A DNA stretch of 64,000 nt from Eudromia elegans (GCA_003342815.1 PTEX01000024.1:3919517-3983516); one strand, 5' to 3'. Numbered from the stretch's first letter, positions 35,650 to 48,390 are shown. Numbers and translations are program-made. The notes: a model not told the origin generated them from the sequence alone.

Positions 35650-38600
35650 ACTCACTGCTTCCAAAATGTACTCTATTTTTTAATTGTCCACTAGGGGTCC
35701 AGAACAAAAAACCACAAAACCTGTAGTCTGTTTTGGTTTTGTTTGTTGGTATTTTTTTGGAATAAGTAGGAGAGTTGCAAGTATGAAGGACCTAAGCGTG
35801 AGGAGTCCATTTGGAAAGCAACATTTTTATAGATTTAAAAAGAGAATAGCTATTAACGTCCCCATACCTTATGCTAAAGATATCACAGGCAGATTCAGCA
35901 CGGGACAAACCTTCAAAAGGGGTAACTTGATCATGGACTTCTTCAATAGGTGCCCAATAAGAATTGCACAGCAGCAGATCCCAGCTCCCTACCACAGGCA
36001 GCTATGATGATCCGGGGCAGCCGTCGAAAATGCAGCTTTACCAGCAATTACTTTCACAGCCTTTTATCAATTTTCCTCAGTCAATAGTAAAAAGAAATAT
36101 TGTGGGCCTGCTCAATCTTAAAAAATCCTACATAGCAGAAATAACTAAAGCCTGAAAAATGTGCTGTCCCCTCTCAGTTTATGCTGCTCTGCTTAAATCA
36201 GACTGAAAAGCACTGATATGATCAACTTCAAACATGAAGATCATCGACAGCATTAAGGGAGAAATGACAGTTTTCAACAAATCTGAGCATTTGACTGTGT
36301 TAGGCAGTTTCCAACTCTGTTACATCTAACTCCACATTAGCATCTTTAGCCAGCTTATCCATCAAATGCCAGCACTGGTACTGGGCTGCTTGGGCTCCGT
36401 GGTCATGATGAAGATAGATGAGCCCATGGATATGACTAAGAAGAGACATTTATCATGTATACAGAGCCATTTTTTGCTCCTGGACAACATTTGCCTGTCC
36501 TTTCATCTGTAAATCAGGATCAACACCTGATCAGAAGCAGCGCTGCAGGTTATTTGAAAGCTGTTCTTCCAGCTACCAGTCATTTTGGAGGTGTTCTAAG
36601 GTAATGCTGACATTGTGTCAGTCCTGATGGATGTCTCGGAAGAATTTTGCTGGAGGAGAGTGTTCTATGAGACAACTAACCAAACGAACCAAAGTTAGTG
36701 GGTTTTGCTGAACATAATGAGATATAATTTAAATAATTTGTTTCGTCCATTAAAGTGATGTGTATCATTAAAACATACTATGGATTCAAGCAAACTTAAG
36801 TTCTGAATCAATAATGTGCTCTTATTTTATTGACTTTCATTAGGTACAATCACCTGAGATATTATAAAGTAAGAAATTGCTGAGGCTTAAACCCAAAGCA
36901 ACTTCAATTATCTCTTTATTTCTAGCATTTGAAGTGCTTAGCTATTCTTTCAGATTCTATTAAGACATTATTGCTGCTTTATTGCCAGTAAAGCAGTATG
37001 CTTTCAAGTCATTATAATAACATGCCAAAGGGACATCTGTATGTGGAGCAAGCTGTTTGTTTTTCCCCGAGAGACTTCCCAGTTATGCCGAGTCTGACGA
37101 AAACTCATACATCTGTACACAGAAATGCTTGTGGCAGTGCACATAGCACACCATACTGCACCTCACATTTCATACATATTAATATGTATTTGGGAAATTT
37201 CTATGCCAGTGCCATTAGCAGTGGTTTGTTCTCTGTAAGTAACTTTTAAAGTACAAACCACTTGAACAGTTATTACAGTTTCTAAAAGCAAAGACAACTG
37301 AAGGATTTTTTGTTTGGTTATTTCTTAAAGGCAAAACACATCTCAATGCTTACATATAAAAGGGTTAAACATTTGCTACCACAAGTTCTGAAGTTCATGA
37401 TTTTTGAAAGAAAAAAGAACAACCAAAACTCAAAGTTCCATCAAATTATGGGATAATAGCAAAAGAACAGATGATCTGATTTTAGTAGATGCTTGTACAA
37501 CCTAGCAGATAGGCAATGGCTGGGTAGAGTTTATAGCACATCGTTTTTATTTTTTTTTTCCAAGGTAACAAGTCATTCTAAAATATCTGTACTTTCATAT
37601 TTTAAACATAAATGACTCCTAAAAATCTTTTCCTGATATCCAATTAGTGCATACTGAAGAATATCTGTATTGAAACTCCACATGATTTTGCTATACTTTT
37701 AAGACAGATGAATAAATGTGAATACAAATGTCACAAAAAAAGAGAGAAAAAAAACCCCAAACATACCCCACATTTATTAAACAAGGATCTTAGTTTTTCT
37801 TTTTCCCTTGCATGCTTATGTATTAAATAAAGACTTTCTAAATGAACCTCTAGTACTTACTATGTGAAAGAAAAGCTTTTATAAAAGTTTACACAAGAAA
37901 AACAGTACTTAGGAGTCATAGCACAGGAAGTTTACAAATCCTCTCCTTCACATGCATCTGGACAAGGCAAATGGAAAAATGTTTCCACCGTATTTCAAAA
38001 AAAGTCCTATTTCTTCCTCTTTACTCATGACCATTAAATGGAAGCATTTCAGGAGACACCAGGCTGTGACACGCCATGAAGAAATCTATCTTGATGGTTA
38101 TAATGAAATAAGTCTTCCCTGCCCCCTGGTGAAACAAGCCATCAAATTGCCGCTAATAAAAATTATAAAACACTAAAACTACTGGGATTTCACATTAAAA
38201 ATGATGGAATCTCCTAAAAATAATGCTTTGGAGAAAGAGCAGTAACAAAAAAGAGCTGATAAAAAATGAATTTTTAAACATGAATCAGAGATCTAAGCTT
38301 AAAAAGTAGGCACAAGAAGCAAATTCATCATTATACTGCTTGTTGAGGTTTAAAGTATATTGTGGTTACACACATGTACTGTAAAGACTAACTAGAAATT
38401 CAAAACAATTCACAAAACTCACAGCTGGCCTTAAAAGAAAGTTCTCTGTAGCCTATATGGAAGTCATTTGTGCTTCACCCATGAAATTTTGTCCCATTAA
38501 GCTTTTCTGCCTCCTTATCCTTCTACAGTAGGAGAGGTGGAACATGCAACCATACAGTAGGATATCAGTGAAAGGACTGTGGATAACCCCCTAGCCTGTT

Positions 38601-38900
38601 TTCCTCTGTTTTTATTTAGAAAAATCAATGAGTTGGTAGCGAGCAATCCCATCTCACCATATGCATTTGCTAATTCCCTGAATTTGCAAAAAAAACCCCC
38701 ACTATTTGAAACTAATCAAACTAGGGTTTTCTATGTAGTCATTGTTACTGCAAAAAGTGAAATGGTCACTAAGAGTCACGCTCACTCTGGTCATGACTGG
38801 GTACTGTGGCCCTTTTTTCTAATTATTTAGTTGTTCAAATGCCACAAAGACAGTTTAATGATTCACATAACCCAAAAATACGTTCCCTTAACAAAATCAT
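35650..38900. other. AT-rich stretch with no recognisable gene
   Basis: The largest open frame is 35684-36004 (plus, 107 codons), with no recognisable domain. A good acceptor (AAAGCTGTTCTTCCAG) and a donor-like AAG|GTAATG lie only 28 bases apart near 36,600, but the intervening sequence ends in a stop in frame 0. Confidence 0.65.
38119..38132 (-). promoter_or_regulatory. CTCF-like motif, minus orientation
   Basis: The minus strand reads TCACCAGGGGGCAG, 13 of 14 matches to CCASYAGRKGGCRS. It is convergent with the plus-orientation motif at 24,064. Confidence 0.4.
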
Positions 38901-38933
38901 TTGTGATAACAGCCCACAAGCTTTGAGAATTGT

Positions 38934-38965
38934 CCATGATAAGGACACATATGTCCTTATCATGG
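38934..38965. repeat. Perfect 13-bp inverted repeat with 6-base spacer
   Basis: CCATGATAAGGAC (38,934-38,946) is the exact reverse complement of GTCCTTATCATGG (38,953-38,965), separated by ACATAT. Two further G-T wobble pairs could extend the stem if transcribed. It is not part of a recognisable transposon end or a known microRNA, and is too short for a typical pre-miRNA. Confidence 0.9.
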
Positions 38966-39239
38966 GTTCACAATAAATGTGCTACATAATCACCATTACA
39001 AGTTGCACTGGTAGAAAAATGAAACCTTAACAGGTTTCACACAACAAAGTGCTGTGTTTCAGTGTTTTTGCTAGGATTACTTTTGCATGCTTCGAAAAGC
39101 TTGACTGGCTGTGGCAGGTCTGTCTACTTTGCTCTAAAGTCATACTTTTTACTTTAATTGTGACCTAAAGATATTCAGATTTATGGCCAAAAGTTTCAAA
39201 GAAAGCTAAGAAATGAGACTGGACTGTTCCCATTTAGCT

Positions 39240-40060
39240 AAAACCAAGGGAAAGAAGGGACACGAAACTCACATTCACACCGCTGGCTCCTCTCCACTTC
39301 CCACGAAGCACGGCCATCTCACTGCCCAATGGGGTCCATCAGCTGCCACGGCAAGCAATATGAAAGGGGTGCACCCCAAGTCCAGCCAGGCACAAAAGAA
39401 GAGGCAGCCCAGCGAGATTAGGCACACACAGGGCCAAGGCGAACCCAGAAGACAGGGCCAAACATGGGACAGATGTCAACTACAGCAAATGCCCAAGAGA
39501 AACACACAGGACACCAAACACCAGCAGCACAGCTAGCTCCAAATTGTATGTGGGTGGATAATGCAGAGCCCAAATGAGTAGGGGTGCAAGGATAGCTCAG
39601 GTGAAGCTGCTTAGGTCCTAACAACCACCAACTTGAGCACCAGATCTGACACACCTGGGTAGTCACTGTGCAACGAACACCAGCCCTCTCGGGCAGCAGC
39701 ACCTGCAGGGAGCCCATCAGGCTTCAGCTGTGATCCAAGGGGCACGAAAGTGTGGCAAGGAAAACACCAGAAGAGCCTCAAGCCGCCTGCACCCACACCA
39801 AGCTCCTCTTGGGCAAGGCCCCATGATGCTGCTGCCTTGCAGTCACCTCCCCAGGGCTTTGTGAGGGTGACACCAAAACTTGGCCTGTCTATATGAGATG
39901 TTCCCTTTTCCCCAACGCAAGGTTTTAAGTTTAACATGAGTAAAGTCCTTAGACTGCTTCTTCTGAAGCTCTTCTCAGCAGGAACCACACAGACAGGTAG
40001 ATAGTGAGGCACCTCCTGCACCATTTGCTTGAGAGACTTGCCTGGACTTGCCTAGCGAAA
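39240..40060. other. GC-rich block of unknown origin, possible old insertion
   Basis: For about 800 bases the composition is much richer in G and C than either flank. Frames are open on both strands (39213-39533 plus, 39421-39717 minus, 39614-40024 minus), and none of the peptides shows a retroviral, LINE or host-protein domain. An AATAAA lies just past the block on plus (about 40,110) and a T run at 40,151-40,160. A decayed LTR or solo retroelement, or a non-coding gene body, would fit. No TG...CA ends or target-site duplication were identified. Confidence 0.35.
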
Positions 40061-40166
40061 GAATATAGATGTTCTTTCTCTGAGTTTTGCCTTGAAATGA
40101 ACCACTCTAATAAAAACTTTATTGAAAATATTTTACCCAAATATCTGACCTTTTTTTTTTGATTGA

Positions 40167-40190
40167 TTAAAGTTGAAATATCAACTTTAA
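40167..40190. repeat. 10-bp inverted repeat with 4-base loop
   Basis: TTAAAGTTGA and TCAACTTTAA are exact reverse complements separated by AATA. It sits directly after a ten-base T run. Short AT-rich hairpins of this size are common by chance. Confidence 0.85.
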
Positions 40191-41239
40191 AGAACCATTC
40201 TTGTGAAGAAATCTTTAGGAAAACGTTATAAACAGTATGTTACAGCAAAACTGTCCTGACTCAAAAGCTGATATTAATGATGCAACTCATATTTCTCATC
40301 TAAAATCTGAGATAGGTTGTGATGCTCTTTACATTATTTCATAGCCTCTTATGACTCAAAGTCCCTGATACTGTATTACAGCTATAAAAAATAGTGTATA
40401 GCATAAAATTGCTTTATAAGGTCAAAGACTGATTTGTGCCCTGTCATATCATAAGAGCTGTTATTGTACATGGCAAATGGCATTTTTTCATATATGAGAA
40501 GAGTAACATAAAAGTTGTATTGAAGTGCTGCCCTCAAGTAATATGGCATTGATGCTAAAGTAGGTAATGGTTGGCCATGGAAACTGAACTGGACCCTTCT
40601 GAGAAGAAAAAGTAACAGTTATCAGAGGACATGGAATGAACCTAAGAGCCTACTGCTGTCATTGTCATATCGCAGACTGCCCACAGTTGTGACCTGGGAT
40701 AACTAACATAACAAGTAGGGCGAATATTTGCACTCCAAGTGTTCATCCAGCGTTGATCTGTGAAAAGACTTTCCGTCAAGGTCCAGAGATCAGCTGCAGA
40801 TGCTACTCTTACCCTGGACTTTCAGTTAAACCATTTTGAATCAAAATGATTCATCTTGGATCAAAAGGAGGCAATCGTAAGTTATGTGGCTGTCAGAACA
40901 ACAGAGACAGTGTGTGCACTAAAAAGACAAAGACTATCTGTCAGAAAAATGTCAATGCTAAGATCAAGAAGGTCTCAAATACCAAGTTTATGCAGAAGAA
41001 GCTCTGCTTTTGATGACCAATAGCTCATTTTGTCCCTCAGCTGTCTGCAAATAATTCTACAGGTTGCCTTCATGAAGATGAGTTGTGATATACCATGAAT
41101 GCACAAATTTGACATCTCTCAGTTATACATGATATACTATGTAGAAAGAGTGATAGAATCAAAAAAGAGAAGGTATAGGACACAGTGTTGAAATAATATA
41201 TAAGTACCACAGACATTAGAAAAGCTCCAATGCATAACA

Positions 41240-41620
41240 AAACAAAGAATAAAGATTTCAGATGGATTGTCTCATAAAAAAGGACAATCTATCTTAAAGA
41301 AATAAGAACTAACCAATTATTTCAATCATTAAACACCACCTCTGGCACAGATAAAAATGATAACAGATTATTTCATCCAGTTTTCACTTTTGTGGGAGCA
41401 ATCATTGCAGTAAATTGATGTAAAAGTGATCCACGACTCAAATGAGCTGTAAACATAACAGCAGATAGTAACTTTATAATTGCTAATAACATTTTAAATG
41501 ATATAATTAAAGTAAAAATGCAAAGAAAAACATCTCACAGTGATATGCACACATTCCATCACAAATGATTTCACAAGACAAATAAAACTATGGAATTGTC
41601 AACCAGTTTGAACTGGTTCC
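41240..41620. other. Possible conserved non-coding element
   Basis: Non-repetitive AT-rich sequence with many regulatory-type words (AACCAATTATTTC, ATAATTGCTAATAAC, GATATAATTAAAG, ATCATTGCAGTAAATTG) and no open frame. The call rests on texture only. Confidence 0.25.
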
Positions 41621-42737
41621 AAAAAATAAATATGTGTCATAAACTGCTCAGGCACATCTTACTTATTAAAAAAACACTATCCCAGGCAGAAATATTAAAA
41701 ACAACATGTATTTATGTTTAACTCTTTTGTGAAATTCTAGAAACCTCCATTATCATGTATTTGGTCCTACTTACATTATGCACCTATTGAAACTTAGGCA
41801 CCTGCTGAAGTTAAGGCATTTTTCAAGAGTTTGCAGAATAGGGGAATCCTTTGATGTTCAAAAATAACAAAAAAGGGCCAACCAGCCTCCGTGAATTAAT
41901 AAAATTTATCAGATCACATAATCTATCTTCCTTTGTTTCTACATGAGTCTCAAATGGCATTTTAAACCAAGAGGTAAAAATGATTACCAACAGAACTGAA
42001 ATGTAGCCTTGGCAGACAGTACTAGGCTTGAGAAATGCTGGTCTCTGAGGAGTTCCACGTCTCACTTCCTATCGTGGGGTATTTCTACAACAAAGGGATT
42101 TTGCAGAAAGATCCAAGCATCTGGAGGGATACAGGATTTCGATGTTCATACTTAGAGGCATATGTCACAAAGCCTGCAGTGATGATCCCTGGCAAGTTTA
42201 AAAGATCAAAGTGTTACAGTTAAGTAACTTAAAAATTTCTGTTTCACTCAATGGGATAACAGCTGTTCAGGCTGTTCTTCACATCTCAAAAGCCAAACAT
42301 CGCATGCTGTAATTCCCAAAGACACAATTTTTTAGGACAGAACAGCATCAATTTAGTCAACTTATCTATGTCATTCCGGTTCTTCATTTCTTTACTCTAA
42401 TACACATTTTAAGGTATATTTTAACAAGTTTTGAAATTACTTTTAAAAGAAAGGAAGATTTATATGTGCTTTGTCCTCTTTCCTTCTTTTTCATGTGTGC
42501 AGGGCTACTGTTAGAGGCAGGACACTAGGTAGACTGACCTTTTGTCTGAGCCATTATGACAGCTCTTATATGCTAGAATTTTCTTTGTACAAATGAAGAA
42601 GATAATAGAAGTCTTAGATCAGGAATGGCCAGACCTTCAACTCTGGTTGCCAATACAACCAAGTCAGCTACATGGATTTCAAGCAGTAATTTCCTGCTCA
42701 AACAAGCTGCAGACTGAAGAACTCCTAAGGGCATCAC

Positions 42738-42800
42738 AAATCACAGGATCAGTGGCTGAAAGGGGCCCTGGAGATCATCTAGTCCAACCTACAGCTCAAA
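42738..42800 (-). mobile_element. CR1 LINE, 3'-end fragment (minus strand)
   Basis: The plus strand reads AATCACAGGATCA, then CTGAAAGGGGCCCTGGAG and ATCATCTAGTCCAACCT. This is the reverse complement of the well-known 3' end of chicken repeat 1 elements, which ends in ATTCTGTG repeats. Only the terminal 60-70 bases are recognisable, as is usual for 5'-truncated CR1 copies, and it has several substitutions. It is the clearest mobile element in the window and the main evidence for an avian or related reptilian source. Confidence 0.85.
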
Positions 42801-42905
42801 GACACACTGAAGTAACAAGACAGCTCTAAGTACACGTCTTGCTATACAACTGCAGTATCAGTCGCATTCAACTCACTATTTCACAGATATAATATTATGC
42901 AAAGT

Positions 42906-42948
42906 CAAACAAAACAAACAAAAAAAAACCAAAACAAAACAAAAAGAA
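42906..42948 (+). repeat. A-rich low-complexity tract (CAAAA units)
   Basis: Irregular CAAA/CAAAA units with a run of nine A. It lies about 100 bases from the CR1 fragment but is not obviously part of it. Confidence 0.8.
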
Positions 42949-43989
42949 AGCTCAGGTAAATGTCAGTCTTCCTGTGTTGCAGATCTCATTAGGAGATTAT
43001 GTATATGAGTTCTAAATAAATGTATTTGAGAACACTGAACAAACTAAACCTCAGATACATAGTTACCAAAATGTGTAAGATTTGCAGGAAGAGAAAAAAT
43101 TATAATATCATTAAGCTGTTGATTTATTTCATAGTTTCTTTCCAAGCCTTCATAATTTACACAATACTCTGAAATAGAAAAGCAGATTTCTTGTAAAATT
43201 GCCAACCTTTTTTTTCTGTCTTCAATTCTCTATGTAAAGTAGGAAGAAGCCCCTGTACAAGCACTTATGTACTCCATGTGCAGAACGGTCAATACTGCCT
43301 ACTTCCATATAAAGCGTAGTATCACTGACTGCTACCATATTTTCACAATTGCTAGTTTACTGTTAGCATTAAGTATAGTAGAGTAACAATTCCTGAGGAA
43401 ATTAAAGCTGCTCAGGCTAGCAAGCAATAGATCTTAGGTGGACTGGTTTTTGTTATATTGTTTTGTTTTCTGATTTAGTAAATAGAATTTCATTGAAATC
43501 TGTTGCCAAGAAACTCTCACCTATCGAAGACTTATCCATAAACTTATAACATATGATCAATATTGTATTTCAAACATATTTAAGCATCTGCAGAAGTGAA
43601 AGGTTAACTATGTTGTACTTCTCAAACATCCTAGTGTGATGAGCTGGCATGCCTTGAATATGCTCCATGTTATATTCTTCTCCATTTTCAGCTTTTAAGG
43701 AAAAATATTAGCTGTAGATCTGTTAATCTAAGAAGAACACCAGGGCTAATTATATGAAAATGTTAAATTGCTGGGGAAAAAAAAGTTACTAAAGTCAGCA
43801 GTTGTTCTTTTTCACACTCCCGGCATATCGCAGGTTGGCATCTCTTGAGGAGCAATTAACTTTGTCAGGGCAGCTGAATTCAAACACACAAAGATGTCGT
43901 TTCTTCCATATTAAGAAACATAATTAATAAAGGAATTATAGCAAGTTGTCACAGACTCCCCAATTATTGCAATAACAATCCGTTTCTCC

Positions 43990-44520
43990 CAAAGCTCAGG
44001 GGAAGGTTTTCACAACATTGAGGTGGCAGAAGAAAATATTGTACAGTTTCTTAAAGTAAAAAGAAAGCCAAATGGCATTTCTGCTACTGATTTGCTTTAT
44101 GAGAGTGTTAAGCACAGATACAACAGTAATACGAGATTTATTTATGCTATGCAAAAACTGGTGTCAGATCCCAAACAGTTAGAGCTAAGCTTTATATCTT
44201 ATTCCACCTTCAAAGACACGGTAACAGTAATGACCGGAACGATGACAAAATGTCTGTCATAATGTGACATTAGCAAGCCTTGCATTGTAATTCTAAAACA
44301 TGAACCACGTTTCTTGGCGAGGAATAACGTCTTACCTCAGCAAACTTCCTGTAAGATTTCTAAAATGTTTGCTATCTTTTTATGTGAAGTGAACCTACTT
44401 GGAAGCATAATGCGACAAATTCTTTTTATCTGCCCAGATACTTCCTGTACGCTGAATACTATGACAATAATTAAACCTATTAAAGTTTGCAATAAAACAG
44501 ATAGTTAGGAATTTTCTTAA
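43990..44520. other. Unique block open on both strands; possible conserved element
   Basis: Two plus frames follow each other, 44023-44259 (begins with GTG: VAEENIVQFLKV) and 44314-44505 (64 codons). The minus strand also has an open piece that ends at a good donor, TTTGCTGAG|GTAAGACG (exon edge about 44,336), but its reading frame hits TGA just before the donor. The peptide of the first frame looks protein-like, yet no family is recognised. Words such as TGACATTAGCAAGCC and GCATTGTAATTC look like a conserved non-coding element. Coding and non-coding readings cannot be separated here. Confidence 0.3.
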
Positions 44521-44529
44521 TAATTAGAA

Positions 44530-47190
44530 GTTAAACAATGGAAGGACTTTTCAAAAGACCTAATGAGGAAGCTATGCCTGAATTAATAACAGAGCCCCAA
44601 AGCCCAATTTAAAGTACTAAATGGAGAGATTCTCAATGGTTAAAAACTCAACAAAATTTTATCTGTGAAACTTAATCACACAGTTACTTGCTTTCAGCAC
44701 TAGAGAGATATGAAAGCAACTGGGTTTCTTGCTATTTCAGCTGCACAGCTTCTGATGAAATTGTTATTTTTTTTACACAGGTTTTAGGAGAGAAGGTCAC
44801 AACTAAACCAAATGACAGTGAGCTACGAACAGAGGTCTTCAACACCAGCTTAGTCAAAGGCTTTACATTTTTAGCATGCCCCTTAAGACCCTGTATTTCT
44901 ATTCCCTACCTCCACAGTGAGAAAAACTCGTCTCCCTCCCTGGAGACCTACAGCAATTGCTTTTAATAGTTTCCAAAGTTCATACTGTTCCTTCTGGTGT
45001 TTTCCTTTCCACTCCGAAACAGGTAAAATCATCATTCCGGCAGGAACACTGCATTTCTGCTGGAACGCTGCTGGATCTCCAGCTTACAGAAAGCTCCACT
45101 TGGGAGCATGATACCATTACTGTTAGGTATTTGATCAGAGGTAGCTATTTCAGCAATCCTTATTTCCCCCAGAAAGCCTCCGTGATGCTTAATTAAATTG
45201 TTCATAGGCATTGCAAACATGAACATCATCTCCCCATGGCTGGTGAGGCAAGTCAAGAATAGAAAAGCATTAGATTACACATGAAAACAAAGGTTTACAT
45301 TCTGGAAATCTCTGATACAGGTACTAAAATATCAGTTCCTGTAAACGGTTGAGGTAAACAGCACAAGATTATACCCAGAAATTCTAGCGCTGTTACTGCT
45401 GTACGGGCAGCTGTTACTTTGACTATTACACATGTGTGCATACACATACAAACATATTTTTAATTAAAAAACTGAATCTTAAAATCTTCCTTCAGGGAAA
45501 GACAACTTTAAAGAGCGTCAAACAGGAGTGAAGTGATAGCTAGTTAGAACATTGCACTTTCATGTTAACTGCCCCCTGACATGTCAGAAGATTTGCTGAG
45601 AAATATCCAAGGTTAAAAGCTCAATGAAGATTTTTCACTTCAGTAGAAGTGACAGCCAAAGCTGCACAATATGTAAGAGCTGGTGTAGGATGCCAAATCT
45701 TTTAACTCTAAGAAAATAAGAATTCTTTGTGATAAAGTATTTTTGCAAATAATGGCAAAAAGGTCAAAAGAAGTAACCGCTGAAGACTGAATAGCAGTAC
45801 TTAGTTTTTCAAGCATTTTTACACACGGAAATAAACAGTATTTTTGAAAAGGAACAGTTCAAATGTCTATATATTTGAACAATTTAAAATATGAGGCAGT
45901 CATATAAAGTAGTTCAACTTGAAAACCAATCCAGCATTTCAAATGAATGTTTTTGGCTGGCAAGAGAGCTCTGATTAACAAACTTCTGTAGGACTAGCAC
46001 ATTGATTTCAACAGCAAATATCTATGAGATTAGTACACTTTCTCCCTTCATTGGGGGTTAACTGTGTGTGTTACATGGGTATTACTTTGCTTTGGTGCAG
46101 TGTTTCATTTCTTCTCCAAAATTTAGTCATAGTTTAACCTATATTGATCACCTATATTGATCAAATACATATAGAGGGGAAAAAAAAGATTCTACAGGAT
46201 TCATGAGTAATTACAAAATAAATGCATTTCAGCTGTGCAAATGAATGCTTCCACAAATAAAGCTTCTGTAATTTTTTTTGTATTAATGTCATTGTGACTA
46301 TCATCAAGGAATCAAATGAAATGCATATTTAGGAAAGTTAAAATATTTATGCCAATTTTCTCTCACATCTCTAGTAATATCCCAAAATGTAAACTATACT
46401 GCTCAGACCATGAATATTTATATATTTCTCAGCAGGGAAAATTAATGCAAATTAAACAACTTCTAATGCTGGCAATATTTGTCTGGAGCCCATCTTTTCA
46501 CAAATCATTCTTACACAGCACGGGTTTTGTTAGCACAAACTCTATGAAATACCACTATCACGCTGCCTCATATCAGGCTTGCTTGGTGTCTACAGCCTAA
46601 TTTGTCTGTTTGCAGGGAACTGCAAATACAGTCCCTCAGCTATAGCCTTTCATAGAGACCAGCGGCAACCATGAGCAAATGAGTCCGTCTTTTGAATGGA
46701 GCAAAGCAGAAGGCTCCTCTCAGGGTGAACATCTGCAAAGATCACAGGCAGCACAGACAAAATAATTATCTAACTCAGAGTAAATACAAGAGAAAATCTT
46801 CTGCACTGGATATTAAAAACATAATAGAGTTAAACCAGATTCTAAACAGAATGGAAACTGGATTTTGGGAAGCTGAAAGAGATGCCTCAGTACTTTCTTG
46901 CAAAGTGTATTATTATTGCTATTATTATTTATTTTAATCACTTCTGGGAACACTATCTTTGTTATTTGCTAGAGTGTTGCTGGTATGTTCAATCAAAGCA
47001 CACATCCTTGAGGCTGATAGCTAGTGGTTTTCCGTACCGCTGTGATAAACTATTCAGACTTCTTTAGACTGTTCAGACCTTTGCCCTGGACTTTTTTTAA
47101 CATTCTGCTTTTTCTTTTAAGCAAGTTCCTCTATGAGTTCTGCCTATACAAAAATTGGTAGAAAAAAACCCAATAGATTATAAAGTACTC
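44530..47190. other. AT-rich stretch with no recognisable gene
   Basis: Open frames of 61-94 codons on plus overlap one another and show no domain. Confidence 0.65.
46138..46163. repeat. Perfect two-copy tandem duplication, 13-bp unit
   Basis: CCTATATTGATCA occurs twice head to tail without mismatch. Confidence 0.95.
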
Positions 47191-47219
47191 TCATATTCTT
47201 TGGGTATTCACTGGACAAC

Positions 47220-47440
47220 TTCTGTACACAGAGTTACCAAGTAAATAATTACATAATTATGCTCCTTTCCTTGGAAAAAAAATCAGAACCGCTCATTCCT
47301 AATTACTGAGGTAGTTATTCAAAAACATTCTTGATTATGAAGCACCTAAATCATCCTATTGTCCCACGGGGATTTCTTCTAAAGTGATTGAATTAATGAC
47401 ACTTTGGGACAGCAAAGTTATTACAAAGAAAAATCATGCA
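47220..47440. other. Possible conserved non-coding element
   Basis: ATAATTACATAATTATGC, CCTAATTACTGAGG and TGATTGAATTAATGACAC give a dense set of homeodomain-type cores in unique sequence. Inferred from texture only. Confidence 0.3.
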
Positions 47441-47838
47441 TGGAGTCCTAACAGAGGAACATAAAATGGTTCTGAGAAGCTTAGAGTGAAGCTGTATATA
47501 CTTTTCTTAATAATATTTAAAAAGTCACCCCAGTGAAACTGAAAAAAAGGAAAATTGCCTTGAAAGCCCATTCTACTGTACTTAATATTAGCTTATACAA
47601 GATTTTTAAATGAAGTGATTACTAGAGACTGACTGTAGTAGCTAGATACATGACTCAGAGAAGTACTTGACGGTATTGGATTCTTAAAGTGTATTCAAAT
47701 TTCCTAAATGCACACTTGGTTCATAATAAAATTACTTCTTGACATTAGAAAGTCTTACCTGATCTATAGATAATCAATAGCTGTCTAAATTGCAAAGAAT
47801 GGTACAATGCTATGGCTGATTTAGACTGAGAGTTTTTT

Positions 47839-47869
47839 CTGAGCATGTGCTTAGACTGAGCATGTGCTT
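47839..47869. repeat. Two-copy tandem duplication, period 17
   Basis: CTGAGCATGTGCTT is repeated at 47,839-47,852 and 47,856-47,869. The adjoining TTAGACTGAG also appears at 47,821 and 47,851. Confidence 0.9.
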
Positions 47870-48342
47870 GTTTCAGTGTAGTCTGATTTTCATTTGCCAA
47901 AATAAAAGGGGAAAAATTACTTTTATTGATACACTGATTATTTTTATATATTTCTCAATGTAGATTTAGTAACTTGATATGCGCTCTTTCACCTTAGAAT
48001 TAATACTACCAATCAACACATTCAAAAGTGCTGAAAATGTCAGTAATACTTAACACACATTTCAGAATTTTTCTTGCAATTTTTAGTACAAAAATATCCT
48101 TATAATTTAAATACTTTTAAAGTTTACTGGCTATCGCAAAGCTATACTACTTGTTTTATGCACAAAATATACTAAGTGGCTCTGTTATTCTGAGATCAGA
48201 TCAGCTAAAATCCTGATAACACAGATCTTCATCTCTGTCCCTGGTAAAATTTCATCTGCTGTTGGATGCTATATGGGACTAGCTGCTCCCGTACCTTTGC
48301 CGACGGAAAACTTTTCTGTTGGAGTAGAGTAGTAACTTTTGA

Positions 48343-48360
48343 TAACCACTGTAACCACTG
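48343..48360. repeat. Perfect two-copy duplication, 9-bp unit
   Basis: TAACCACTG occurs twice in direct succession. Confidence 0.9.
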
Positions 48361-48390
48361 AACATACAAGCTCAAGCATTATACAAGTCT

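Larger units (their letters stand above)
41621..43980. other. Gene-free stretch containing the CR1 relic
   Basis: Short open frames only. The frame at 42593-42826 (78 codons) runs through the CR1 fragment and is therefore not a host gene. An A/CAAA-rich low-complexity run lies at 42,906-42,948. Confidence 0.7.

Noticed and set aside
42593..42829. 78-codon frame as a gene
   Set aside because: Its second half lies in the CR1 fragment, so the frame is a by-product of a transposon relic.
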